Origin: Pseudoduganella dura
GTDB lineage: Bacteria; Pseudomonadota; Gammaproteobacteria; Burkholderiales; Burkholderiaceae_D
Reading direction: 5' to 3'
DNA length: 64,000 nt
Assembly (NCBI RefSeq): GCF_009727155.1
Contig: NZ_WNWM01000002.1
Span: forward strand, 4,092,001-4,156,000
In this document: piece by piece, positions 50,433 to 59,251 of the stretch
How positions within the stretch are numbered: the first letter of the stretch is position 1
Layout of the letters: each line of letters begins with the position of its first letter
The notes under the pieces: model-generated
The model's database searches: none
Told to the model about the DNA's origin: nothing
Seen by the model: the letters and a program-made list of their open reading frames with translations, nothing else
Made by a program: the position numbers and the translations under genes

Positions 50433-53054
50433 ATGAACCCGCACGAGCCCCTTCTTCCTCCCGCTTCGCATTCCGTCCCGAAAACGGATTCGCGATCCAA
50501 TGCCCGATCCGCTTTCCCCGCCAATCCCCGATCCGACCCCACGGCCGATCGCACGTCGCAATCCTGGTTCGATGCCAAATCCCATCCCGCGGCGGATCCC
50601 GGGCAACCCCACGCGCTTGGGCACGAATCGCACCTGGCAAGCGAGGCGCTCGACCTCATCGCGCGCCTCGTCGCGGCTCTCGAACTGACGCCGCTGGTGG
50701 CGGTCAGCAGCATCGATCGCGAAGGCAGGATCCGCTTTTGCAATACGGCATGCGCCGAACTGTCCGGCGTGGCGGGGGAAGCGGCGCTCGGCCAGCCAAT
50801 GCAGGCCCTGTTTTCACGCGGCGAGCGCGAAGCGGAACACGATGCGCTGGTCGAAGAGGCCTGGCGCACCGGCCGGCATTCTCCCACCGGCGACTGGCAG
50901 GTGCGCACCGCCGGCGGCCGCGAGCTGTGGCTGTATTCGACACTGGTGCCGGTGTTTCACGAAGGCACGCTGACGCAGATCTTCTGCATGGATGTCGACG
51001 TTACCTCCCGCAAGCGCAACGAAGACGCGCTGGCCGCAGCAGGCACCAATTTCCGCCAGCTGTTCCAGAAGTCCGACGATGCGATCCTGCTGGTGAGCGG
51101 CGGCCTGATCGAGGAAGCGAATCCCGCCGCGCTGCGCCTGTTCAAGTGCCCTGGCGCGGCCACGTTCGTGGGCCGCCGGCTGGCCGATTTCTCGCCGCTG
51201 CAGCAGCCCGGCGGTGCATTGTCCGAGCCGGCCGCGCGCCAGCTCGAGGAGCAGGCATACGCCCAGGGCAACTGCCGCTACGACTGGCGCTATCTCGATT
51301 GCGCCGGCAACCTGTTCTGGGCCGAAGTGCTGATGACGTCCGTCACACTGGACCACGAATACCTGTTCTACGTGGTGGTGCGCGACATTTCAGAGCGCAA
51401 GAGCGCCGAGCGTACGCTGTACCTTGGGGCGCAGGTGTTCGAGAACAGCCGCGATGCGATCCTGCTGACGGACCATCAGCGCCACGTCATCTCGATCAAT
51501 CGCGCGTATTCCGCGATCACCGGGTTCGGCAGCGACGACATGCTGGGCAAGCCGCTGTCCGTGTACCGCTCCGGTGTCGAGGATGAAACCTTCTTCCGCC
51601 ACGTGTGGGACGAGATCGAGGCCACCGACCACTGGCAGGGTGAAATCTGGTCGCGCCGCAAGAGCGGCGAACTGTTCCCCGCGTGGCTGGCGCTGACGGC
51701 GATCCGCGACAGCCACGACCAGGTCAGCAACTACATGGCCATCGTGTCCGACATCACCGAGCGCAAGCGCTCGGAAGAACAGACGCGCCACCTGGCCGAG
51801 CACGATTTCCTCACCGATCTGCCGAACCGCGTGCTGCTGCTGGACCGGCTGTCGCTGGCGCTGTCCGCCGCGCGCCGCAAGGGCAGCATGCTGGCGATCC
51901 TGTTCCTGGACCTGGACCGCTTCAAGCAGATCAACGACACGCTGGGTCACCAGGTGGGCGACCAGCTGCTCAAGGAGGTGGCGGCGCGGCTGCTGAAATG
52001 CGTGCGCAAGGTCGATACCGTCAGCCGGCAGGGCGGCGACGAGTTCGTCATCATCCTGGCCGACATCGGCGGCATCGACCACGCGGCCCACGTGGCGGCG
52101 ACGATCCGGCAGGCGATCTGCCAGCCGTACGGGATCGGCGCGCACGAGCTGCACGTGTCCACATCGATCGGCGTGGCCATTTTTCCCAGCGACGGCGACG
52201 ATATCGATACCTTGGTCAAGAATGCCGACACGGCGATGTACCACGCCAAGCAGGGCGGCCGCAACAACTTCCAGTTCTTCAGCGCCGAGATGAACGAGCG
52301 CATCGTCGAACGCGCGTCGTTCGAGCAGGGCCTGCGCCGCGCACTGGCCGAGGGGCAGTTCGAACTGGCATTCGAGCCCGAGCTCGATATCGCCACCGGC
52401 GCGCTGGTGGCGGCGGAAGCGCTGATCCGGTGGCGGCACCCCGAGCTGGGCCTGCTGTTGCCGGAACGCTTCCTCGGCGTGGCCGAAGAAGCGGGTTTGA
52501 TGGTCCCGATCGGCAACTGGGTGCTGCGCGAAGCCTGCCGCCGGGCGCGCCGCTGGATGGATGCCGGCACGCCGCTGGTGGTGGCCGTCAACCTGTCGCC
52601 GGCGCAGTTCATCGGGCGCGACCTGATCGACAATGTGCGCGACGCGCTGGCGGAGGCGGGGCTCGAACCCGGCTGCCTGGAACTGGAACTGACCGAGGCG
52701 ATCATCATGAAGGGCGGCAATGCTACCGCCGGCACGCTGGACGGCCTGCGCGAGCTGGGCGTGCGCCTGTCGCTGGACGATTTCGGCACCGGCTGGTCGC
52801 GTCTGGAACAACTGAAGGACTACCCGATCGGCAAGCTGAAGATCGCCCAGGCATTCATGCGCGGCGGCGGCAACGAAACGGTGATCCGCACCATCATCGC
52901 GATGGCGCGCAGCCTGCGGATGACGGTGATCGCCGAAGGCGTGGAAACGCCCGGGCAGCTGGCATTCCTGCGGGAAGAAGGATGCGACCTGTACCAGGGG
53001 CGGCAGGCGGAAGCGGCGTTGCGCGAGGGCGGGCTGGATGGCCTGCTGCGATAG
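50433..53054 (+). CDS. PAS-GGDEF-EAL cyclic-di-GMP signalling protein
   Basis: 873-aa cytosolic protein. A disordered N-terminus (about 1-70) is followed by three PAS/PAC units (about 75-200, 205-325, 330-455). The GGDEF domain has an intact active site, RQGGDEFVIIL (residues 534-538). The EAL domain has AEALIRW (662-664), VNLSPAQF, ELELTEAI and DDFGTG (782-783). The K-(I/L)-D motif reads KIA (803-805), and the usual GYLFSRP near the end is replaced by QGRQAEAAL. A diguanylate cyclase is therefore likely, while phosphodiesterase activity is doubtful. The start at 50433 is chosen; 50385 is an upstream option. Confidence 0.9.
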   Translation: MNPHEPLLPPASHSVPKTDSRSNARSAFPANPRSDPTADRTSQSWFDAKSHPAADPGQPHALGHESHLASEALDLIARLVAALELTPLVAVSSIDREGRIRFCNTACAELSGVAGEAALGQPMQALFSRGEREAEHDALVEEAWRTGRHSPTGDWQVRTAGGRELWLYSTLVPVFHEGTLTQIFCMDVDVTSRKRNEDALAAAGTNFRQLFQKSDDAILLVSGGLIEEANPAALRLFKCPGAATFVGRRLADFSPLQQPGGALSEPAARQLEEQAYAQGNCRYDWRYLDCAGNLFWAEVLMTSVTLDHEYLFYVVVRDISERKSAERTLYLGAQVFENSRDAILLTDHQRHVISINRAYSAITGFGSDDMLGKPLSVYRSGVEDETFFRHVWDEIEATDHWQGEIWSRRKSGELFPAWLALTAIRDSHDQVSNYMAIVSDITERKRSEEQTRHLAEHDFLTDLPNRVLLLDRLSLALSAARRKGSMLAILFLDLDRFKQINDTLGHQVGDQLLKEVAARLLKCVRKVDTVSRQGGDEFVIILADIGGIDHAAHVAATIRQAICQPYGIGAHELHVSTSIGVAIFPSDGDDIDTLVKNADTAMYHAKQGGRNNFQFFSAEMNERIVERASFEQGLRRALAEGQFELAFEPELDIATGALVAAEALIRWRHPELGLLLPERFLGVAEEAGLMVPIGNWVLREACRRARRWMDAGTPLVVAVNLSPAQFIGRDLIDNVRDALAEAGLEPGCLELELTEAIIMKGGNATAGTLDGLRELGVRLSLDDFGTGWSRLEQLKDYPIGKLKIAQAFMRGGGNETVIRTIIAMARSLRMTVIAEGVETPGQLAFLREEGCDLYQGRQAEAALREGGLDGLLR

Positions 53055-53084
53055 CGCCGGGCCGGCCGTTCGATCGCGGCGGCG

Positions 53085-54146
53085 TCAATACAGCCGCATC
53101 CGCACCAGCACCTGCCCGTGGTCCGAGGCTTCCGGCCGCTCCAGCCGCAGGTGGTCGTTGAAATAGCTGACGTCGATCACTTCGCCGATCGCGCGCGGCG
53201 AGTTGCGGTTGAATTCCTCGGAGACGAGCACATGGTCGATCGTCGAGTAATGCCCCTCGTGGATGCTGGTGTAGCCCACGTGGCGCAGGTGATCCTGGCG
53301 CAACTGGATCTGGTTGCTGTCGTACAGCCGGCCGCGGCGCTCCTCGGCCTGCGGGCCGCCACCGCTGCCATGGCTCCCATTCATTGCATTGCCGGTTACG
53401 CTGTGGGGACCGCCGTCACCTGCCATGCCGCGGGTGCCTTCATTTCCCGCCACGCTGCGGGTGCCTCCACTCCCCAGCACGATCGTCGTGGTGACGGCAT
53501 CGGCGGTGTCGTTGAAGTCGCCGAGCACCACGCAGGGGCGGCGCGCTTCGCGCATCATCTTCGACAGCAGCACGCGCAGCGCCACCGCCTCGGTGCCGCG
53601 CCACACGAGCGAGCGCAGGCTGGCCAGCGCGTAGTGCAGCGGATCCTCGCCGCTGTCGCCGTTGCGGTAATCGGGGCGGCGCGATTTCAGGTGCACCACC
53701 ACCACGTCCACGATCCGCGCGCCGGGCAGTACCACCTGCACGTGCAGCGGCGCGCGGGCGAAACGGTCGGAATCCGGGTTGCCGGAATCGCACGGCACGT
53801 CCTTGGGGAAATTGGCGTAGATGCCCGGCGTGCCGGCCAGCGGCAGGCGCGAGACGATGGCCACGCTGGGCGTGAGCCGGTGCGCGTGCGGATCGGGGTC
53901 GAAACCGGCATGCAGCGCATCGCGGTACTTGCGGGTGCGGGACAGCACGTCGCGCAATGCCGCCTGCGAGAAAATCTCCTGGAAGCCGATCACGTCCGCG
54001 TCGAGATGATCGAGCTGCTGCGCGATCCAGTCGGCCTTGGCGTCGTAGCCTGCCGGGGTCAGGGGCTCGAGGTTGTCGTACAATTTCGCGCCGGGCGGGG
54101 CGAGGTTGCAGACGTTGAAAGTGGCAAAGCGAATTTCTTCCTGCAT
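53085..54146 (-). CDS. Endonuclease/exonuclease/phosphatase family protein
   Basis: 353-aa protein of the EEP fold. The motifs run in order: RFATFNVCNLAPPG, DADVIGFQEIFSQAAL with the metal Glu, VVVVHLKSRRPD, VVLGDFNDTADAV and the final SDHGQVLVRMRL. No signal peptide. A 45-residue Gly/Ser/Asn/Met-rich insertion (about 230-280) with imperfect internal repeats (SVAGNEG / GMAGDGG / SVTGNAM) separates the last two motifs; it is probably a flexible loop. The substrate could be nucleic acid or a small phosphoester. It is divergent from ybaK. Confidence 0.85.
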   Translation of the reverse strand: MQEEIRFATFNVCNLAPPGAKLYDNLEPLTPAGYDAKADWIAQQLDHLDADVIGFQEIFSQAALRDVLSRTRKYRDALHAGFDPDPHAHRLTPSVAIVSRLPLAGTPGIYANFPKDVPCDSGNPDSDRFARAPLHVQVVLPGARIVDVVVVHLKSRRPDYRNGDSGEDPLHYALASLRSLVWRGTEAVALRVLLSKMMREARRPCVVLGDFNDTADAVTTTIVLGSGGTRSVAGNEGTRGMAGDGGPHSVTGNAMNGSHGSGGGPQAEERRGRLYDSNQIQLRQDHLRHVGYTSIHEGHYSTIDHVLVSEEFNRNSPRAIGEVIDVSYFNDHLRLERPEASDHGQVLVRMRLY

Positions 54147-54183
54147 AATGAGAAACTCCTTTTGAAAACGATCGTATCACGGC

Positions 54184-54675
54184 ATGGCCAAGAAAGAGCA
54201 CATTTCAGAGACCCCGGCAACCGCGCTGCTGAAGCAGCACAAGGTGCCGTTCAGCGAACATCCGTACGACTACGAGGAACATGGCGGCACGTCCGTATCG
54301 GCACGCGCGCTCGGCGTCGACGAGCACCACGTCGTCAAGACGCTGGTGATGCAGGACGAAGCCGCCAGGCCGTTGATCGTGCTGATGCACGGCGATCGCA
54401 AGGTGTCGACGAAAAACCTGGCGCGCAACATCGGCTGCAAATCCGTCGAACCGTGCAAGCCGGACGTGGCGCAGCGCCATTCCGGCTACATGATCGGCGG
54501 CACCTCGCCGTTCGGCACCCGGAAAGCATTGCCGGTGTACGTGGAAGCGTCGATCCTGGAACTGGAAACAATTTATATCAATGGCGGCCGGCGCGGTTTC
54601 CTGGTGGGCATCGCGCCGCGCGTGCTGACCGAGGTGCTGGCGGCCAGGCCCGTCGCCTGCGCACTGGCCGACTGA
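54184..54675 (+). CDS. ybaK: Cys-tRNA(Pro)/Cys-tRNA(Cys) deacylase YbaK
   Basis: 163-aa trans-editing enzyme that hydrolyses Cys mis-attached to tRNA-Pro. The conserved Lys is in [10 protein letters not shown] (about residue 46), the deacylase loop is [20 protein letters not shown], and the end [14 protein letters not shown] is typical. Size matches the family. It starts 38 bp from the divergent EEP gene and is followed, 73 bp later, by plsY. Confidence 0.93.
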   Translation: MAKKEHISETPATALLKQHKVPFSEHPYDYEEHGGTSVSARALGVDEHHVVKTLVMQDEAARPLIVLMHGDRKVSTKNLARNIGCKSVEPCKPDVAQRHSGYMIGGTSPFGTRKALPVYVEASILELETIYINGGRRGFLVGIAPRVLTEVLAARPVACALAD

Positions 54676-54748
54676 CACGCTGTTGCTGTATAGTCGGCGC
54701 CCGCTGCCACTCTTACGCCATCAACAACACATGGGACTACCTGGGGAA

Positions 54749-55381
54749 ATGACTACCATCCTGCTGGCGATTGCCGCCTACCTGATCGGCTCGATCTCTT
54801 TTGCCGTTGTCGTGAGCAAGGTGTACGGCCTGTCCGACCCGCGCACCTATGGCTCCGGCAATCCCGGCGCCACCAATGTGCTGCGCAGCGGAAACAAGGG
54901 CGCCGCGATCTGGACCCTGGTCGGCGACGCCTTCAAGGGCTGGCTCGCGGTCTGGCTGACGGTCCGCTACGCCAGCGAGCTCGGCATTGGCGACAACACC
55001 ATCGCCCTGGTGGCGCTGGCCGTCTTCATCGGCCACCTGTGGCCCGTGTTCTTCCGCTTCGAGGGCGGCAAGGGCGTGGCCACGGCGCTGGGCGTACTGC
55101 TGGCGCTGAACGTGTGGCTCGGGCTGGCCACGCTGGCGACCTGGCTGGTGGTGGCCTATGCGTTCCGGTATTCGTCGCTGGCCGCGCTGCTGGCCGCCGT
55201 GTTCGCGCCGTTCTACTACGGCCTGCTGTTCGGCATCGAGCCGCAACTGTTCGCCGTGCTGGTGATGTGCGGCCTGCTGGTCTGGCGCCATGCGAAAAAC
55301 ATCGGCAACCTGATGGCCGGCAAGGAAAGCCGCATCGGCAGCAAGAGCAAGGGCGCCGCCGCCGGGGCAAAGAAAAAGTAG
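54749..55381 (+). CDS. plsY: Glycerol-3-phosphate acyltransferase PlsY
   Basis: 210-aa membrane acyltransferase using acyl-phosphate, the first step of phospholipid synthesis. The three conserved loops are visible: [38 protein letters not shown] and the late [20 protein letters not shown]. Five helices are predicted. The C-terminal tail is rich in Lys and Ala. The start at 54749 follows GGGGAA. In many genomes plsY neighbours tsaD; here tsaD is 4 kb away. Confidence 0.95.
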   Translation: MTTILLAIAAYLIGSISFAVVVSKVYGLSDPRTYGSGNPGATNVLRSGNKGAAIWTLVGDAFKGWLAVWLTVRYASELGIGDNTIALVALAVFIGHLWPVFFRFEGGKGVATALGVLLALNVWLGLATLATWLVVAYAFRYSSLAALLAAVFAPFYYGLLFGIEPQLFAVLVMCGLLVWRHAKNIGNLMAGKESRIGSKSKGAAAGAKKK

Positions 55382-55506
55382 GCGCTGTCCGCGAACGGCG
55401 CCAGAAGTAACTTGCAATACCGGCGACAGCCCTCATCATGCGTGGGCCGCCGTCATCGGCGGCAAACCGATGGCCGCCGCCGGCGGCCCGCACCAGAAAG
55501 GCCGCC

Positions 55507-56223
55507 ATGTCAATATCCGTCGATTCAAAGCCCGCCGATGCAACGCCCGCCGAGGCAACGACCGTCGCAGCCCCCGCCACATCGACGCCCATCCGCATCG
55601 ATTTCGTTTCCGACATTTCCTGCCCCTGGTGCGCGGTCGGGCTGAAATCGCTGGAAACCGCGCTGGCGCGCATTCCCGAGGCCGCCGTCGAATTCCACTT
55701 CCAGCCTTTCGAGCTGAACCCGGACATGGAGGCGGAAGGGCAGGACATTACCGAGCACATCGCCGAAAAATACGGCAGCACGCCGGCGCAGCAGGAACAG
55801 TCGCGCGAGATGCTCCGCCAGCGCGGCGCGGCGGTCGGCTTCACGTTCGCGATGGACAAGCGCGGCCGCATCTACAACACGTTCGATGCGCACCGGCTGC
55901 TGCACTGGGCCGAGGGAGAAGGGCGCCAGCACGCCCTGAAGCACGCACTGCTCGAAGCCTACTTCACCAACGGCGAAGACCCGAGCTCGCACGACGTGCT
56001 GCTGCGCGCGGCCGAACGGGTGGGCCTGGACAGCGGCGCCGCGCGGCAGGTGCTGGAATCGGACCGCTACGCCGACGACGTGCGCATGCTCGAGCAATAC
56101 TGGCAGCAGGCCGGCGTGCGCTCGGTGCCGGCCATCGTCATCAATCAGCGCCACCTCATTTCCGGCGGCCAGACGCCCGACGTGTTCGAGGGCGCGCTGC
56201 GGCAGATCATGGAAGGAAAGTAG
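55507..56223 (+). CDS. FrnE-like DsbA family oxidoreductase
   Basis: 238-aa cytosolic thioredoxin-fold protein with a helical insertion. The redox pair Cys39-Cys42 is in FVSDISCPWCAVGLKSLE. The family traits EFHFQPFELNPDM, the His-rich middle FDAHRLLHWAEGEGRQ and GVRSVPAIVINQRHLISGGQ (cis-Pro) match FrnE, a protein linked to polyketide maturation and to stress protection. No signal peptide; the start at 55507 is chosen, with an upstream frame to 55438 considered unlikely. Confidence 0.9.
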   Translation: MSISVDSKPADATPAEATTVAAPATSTPIRIDFVSDISCPWCAVGLKSLETALARIPEAAVEFHFQPFELNPDMEAEGQDITEHIAEKYGSTPAQQEQSREMLRQRGAAVGFTFAMDKRGRIYNTFDAHRLLHWAEGEGRQHALKHALLEAYFTNGEDPSSHDVLLRAAERVGLDSGAARQVLESDRYADDVRMLEQYWQQAGVRSVPAIVINQRHLISGGQTPDVFEGALRQIMEGK

Positions 56224-56391
56224 CCTTTCCGGTTCCGGTATTACCGCATGTTGCCTTTTGCGCTACACTGCCGCGGCACCATGTAACCCGCTGCCCTGGA
56301 CGCATCCCGTCCGCAGTGGGGAAGCGGGGGCACCCGTTGCAGCGCTAATATCGCACCGTATCATCGGACCACAGACATCAGGAGAACAGCC

Positions 56392-56682
56392 ATGCCGAAA
56401 GCCATCTGGAACGGCGCGATCATCGCCGAGGCCGCCGACAACGAGGTGGAAATCGTCGAGCAGAACGTGTATTTCCCGCTCGAGCGCGTCAGGCGCGAAT
56501 ACCTGAAGGACAGCAGCCACACGACGCTGTGCCCGTGGAAAGGCGTGGCCAGCTATTACGATGTCGAGGTCGACGGGCAACTGAACCGCAACGCGGCATG
56601 GTATTACCCGGCGGCCAAGGAGGCGGCCAAGGCCATCGAGGGCCGCATCGCGTTCTGGCACGGCGTCGAGGTCAGCCGCTGA
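56392..56682 (+). CDS. DUF427 domain protein
   Basis: 96-aa soluble protein. The signature is AIWNGAIIAEAADNEVEIVE, then YFPLERV and the block CPWKGVASYYDVEVDG, ending AWYYPAAKEAAKAIEGRIAF. The domain fold is known, but no reaction is established. AGGAGAACAGCC lies before the ATG. The next gene starts right at its stop codon. Confidence 0.9.
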   Translation: MPKAIWNGAIIAEAADNEVEIVEQNVYFPLERVRREYLKDSSHTTLCPWKGVASYYDVEVDGQLNRNAAWYYPAAKEAAKAIEGRIAFWHGVEVSR

Positions 56683-57909
56683 GTGGATAATGTCACCCAT
56701 ACCTTCGTCGGCCTGGGCATCGGCGAACTGGTGCAGCGCTCGCTGCCGGCCGAGCGCGACGAGGCACGGCAGCGCACGCGCCACCGGCTGCTGCTGACCG
56801 CCTGCGCCGCCGCCAGCAATTTCCCCGACCTGGACCTGTTCCTCACGCACCTGCTGCCCGCGCCGCTGGGCTACCTGCTGCATCACCGGGGCCACACGCA
56901 CACGCTGCTGTACGCGCTGCCGCAGGCCTTGCTGCTGCTGGCGGCGCTGTGGCTGCTGTGGCCGAATGCACGGCGCCTGCTGAGAGACAGCGGCACCGCC
57001 CGGCTCGGACTGGGCCTGGCCATCGTGCTGGGCTTCCTGCTGCACATGTCGATGGATTTCCTGAATTCGTACGGCATCCACCCGCTGTACCCGTTCGACC
57101 CGCGCTGGTTCTACGGCGACCTGGTATTCATCGTCGAACCCGTGTTCTGGATCGCGTTCGGCGTGCCGCTGGCGCTGGCGATCCCGCGCCGGCCGCTGCG
57201 CCTGCTGGCGCTGGCCGCGCTGGCGCTGTTCCTGGCGGTGGTCACGTGGCGCGGCTACCTGGGTCCGATGTCGCTCGCCGGCCTGCTCGCGATCGGCGGC
57301 GCCATCGCGGCACTGCGCATCACCCGCACGCAAAGCCGGCGTGCGCTGGCATTGTCCGCCCTGGTGTCGGTGGCGTTCATTGCCGTGCAGGGCGGCGCGT
57401 CGTCGGCGGGGCGGGCAAGGGTGGAAGGGGCGCTGCAGGCGATCGACCCGGCGTCCCGCGTGCTGGACGTGGCGATGACGGCCTTCCCCGCGCAGCCGCT
57501 GTGCTGGTCGTTCGTCGCCATCGAGGAAAACGCGGCGCAGGGCAGCTACCGCATCCGCCGGGGCATGCTGAACCTGGCACCGGATCTGCTGGCCCATTGC
57601 CCGGCGTCGCTGGCCGAGCCCGGCGCAAGCGCTACCGGATCGGCCGGCGTGAGCCTGGCTTCCGCATGGCAGGGCAGCCTTGCCACGCTGCAAACACTGG
57701 CGAAGAACGATTGCCACGTCAACGCGTGGCTGCGCTTTGCCCGCATGCCGGCTGTCGATGCCGACGTGGCCAGCGACCTGCGCTTCTCGTCCACCCCGCG
57801 CGGCAATTTCACGTCGATGGACCTGGCCGCGGCCGGCCGCGAGCCGTGCGGCAATGTGCCGCGCTGGGGCTATCCGCGCGCCGACCTGCTGGGCGCCGCG
57901 CTACACTGA
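56683..57909 (+). CDS. YdjM-like membrane metal-dependent hydrolase
   Basis: 408-aa protein starting with GTG at 56683, directly abutting the DUF427 stop. The family pattern is MDNVTHTFVGLGIGEL, then SNFPDLDLFLTHLL, HHRGHTHTLLYALPQAL and LGFLLHMSMDFLNSYGIHPL, giving His and Asp ligands for a metal near the membrane. Seven or eight helices precede a soluble C-terminal part of about 170 residues, the last half outside the standard domain. The substrate is unknown (some relatives act on lipids or are LexA-regulated). Confidence 0.85.
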   Translation: MDNVTHTFVGLGIGELVQRSLPAERDEARQRTRHRLLLTACAAASNFPDLDLFLTHLLPAPLGYLLHHRGHTHTLLYALPQALLLLAALWLLWPNARRLLRDSGTARLGLGLAIVLGFLLHMSMDFLNSYGIHPLYPFDPRWFYGDLVFIVEPVFWIAFGVPLALAIPRRPLRLLALAALALFLAVVTWRGYLGPMSLAGLLAIGGAIAALRITRTQSRRALALSALVSVAFIAVQGGASSAGRARVEGALQAIDPASRVLDVAMTAFPAQPLCWSFVAIEENAAQGSYRIRRGMLNLAPDLLAHCPASLAEPGASATGSAGVSLASAWQGSLATLQTLAKNDCHVNAWLRFARMPAVDADVASDLRFSSTPRGNFTSMDLAAAGREPCGNVPRWGYPRADLLGAALH

Positions 57910-57916
57910 CCGCCCC

Positions 57917-58825
57917 ATGAGCGACCGTCCCGTCACCGACCGTCCGGCCAAGGAACCGGCGCCACCCGAGCGCTCGGCCGATCCGCAACAGCTGTACGGC
58001 AAGCCCGCCGGCGGCTGGCGCGAGGAGCTGTACGAAGTCATCTTCGAATCGCACACGCGCAAGGGGCAGATCTTCGACCTGGTGCTGATCGGCGCGATCC
58101 TGCTGTCCGTCGCCACCGTGGTGCTGACTTCGATCGCGCCGGTCGCGCGCGCCTATGGCCCGTGGCTGGTGGCATCCGAGTGGGTGTTCACGCTGCTGTT
58201 TACGATCGAATACATCGCTCGGCTGCTGTGCGTGAAGCGGCCGGACCGCTATGCGCGCAGCTTCTTCGGCATCATCGACCTGATGTCGGTGGTGCCCAGC
58301 TACGTCTCGCTGTTCATTCCCGGCTCGCACGTGCTGCTCGATGTGCGGATCCTGCGCCTGCTGCGCATCTTCCGGATCCTGAAGCTCACGCTGTACATCC
58401 AGGAATACAGCATGCTGGGCAGCGCACTGATGGCCAGCCGGCGCAAGATCCTCGTGTTCCTGTCGGTGGTATGCCTGGTCGTGTTCCTGATGGGAACGGT
58501 GATGTACGTGGTCGAAGGGCCGCAGCACGGCTTCACCAGCATCCCCACGGCCGTCTACTGGGCCATTTCGACGATGACCACGGTGGGCTTCGGCGACCTG
58601 GTGCCGAAGACCGACATCGGCCGGACCATCGCTTCATGCATGATGCTGCTGGGCTGGGGCATCCTGGCGGTGCCGACCGGCATCATCAGCTCCGAGATCT
58701 CGCACCAGCGAGGCATGCGCGCGATGAGCGCGCGCATCTGCACGCGCTGCCTGGCGCCCGGCCACGAGGCCGCCGCGCGCTTCTGCAAGAGCTGCGGCGA
58801 GGCGCTGCCGCAGGAGACGAGCTAG
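57917..58825 (+). CDS. Voltage-gated-type potassium channel with C-terminal zinc ribbon
   Basis: 302-aa six-helix channel subunit. The S4-like segment is DVRILRLLRIFRILKLTLYI with regularly spaced Arg residues. The selectivity filter is TMTTVGFGDLVP (about residue 220). After S6, the sequence ends with paired Cys at 275/278 and 290/293 (CTRC and CKSC), a compact zinc ribbon. The start at 57917 is 7 bp after the previous stop. Fitting a ribbon after the pore is less common than RCK domains; see findings. Confidence 0.9.
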   Translation: MSDRPVTDRPAKEPAPPERSADPQQLYGKPAGGWREELYEVIFESHTRKGQIFDLVLIGAILLSVATVVLTSIAPVARAYGPWLVASEWVFTLLFTIEYIARLLCVKRPDRYARSFFGIIDLMSVVPSYVSLFIPGSHVLLDVRILRLLRIFRILKLTLYIQEYSMLGSALMASRRKILVFLSVVCLVVFLMGTVMYVVEGPQHGFTSIPTAVYWAISTMTTVGFGDLVPKTDIGRTIASCMMLLGWGILAVPTGIISSEISHQRGMRAMSARICTRCLAPGHEAAARFCKSCGEALPQETS

Positions 58826-59020
58826 TCATTCCTGCGGCCCGGCCGCACCTGGAAAGCGGACGAACTGGTGCAGGCGCACCGCGATGGCCCGTGCGCGGCA
58901 GGGCTGGCGCATGCCCGGCCCGGTCCGCTGACTGCTGCGTTGCAGGGCACGCCTGGGGAAATTGTCACAAGAACCACGACAGTTTCAAAATCGTGGCCAT
59001 GGCACGCCAATTGCTGATAC

Positions 59021-59039
59021 ATTGTCTCGTATAGACAAT
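59021..59039. promoter_or_regulatory. ATTGTC/GACAAT dyad before a small membrane protein gene
   Basis: ATTGTC (59021-59026) and GACAAT (59034-59039) are inverted about TCGTATA. A third GACAAT lies at 59051-59056, directly before the ATG at 59058. The first two overlap a plausible -10 region, so they could bind a repressor. No regulator is known. Confidence 0.5.
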
Positions 59040-59057
59040 TTTCGCCAGGAGACAATC

Positions 59058-59228
59058 ATGAACGAATCGGCTACCACCTCCACCAAGCCAATGACGCGCG
59101 ACCCGGTCAAGCCGCCGCGCAGCGTGCGCGTCGAGGACATGCGCAAGAAACACGTGAAAACGGGCGCCGTGGCGGCCGGCGGCCTGCTGGCGCTGGTGGG
59201 CCTGGCGGCGGTGCTGCTGGGTGCCTGA
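59058..59228 (+). CDS. 56-aa single-pass membrane protein
   Basis: The start at 59058 follows AGGAGACAATC. The N-terminal 33 residues are polar and basic (RDPVKPPRSVRVEDMRKKHV); residues 35-55 form one hydrophobic helix (TGAVAAGGLLALVGLAAVLL). The predicted topology is N-in by the positive-inside rule. No homology is recognised. It is convergent with tsaD, 23 bp apart. Confidence 0.65.
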   Translation: MNESATTSTKPMTRDPVKPPRSVRVEDMRKKHVKTGAVAAGGLLALVGLAAVLLGA

Positions 59229-59251
59229 CCTGGCAACTGTCCGATTCGGCT

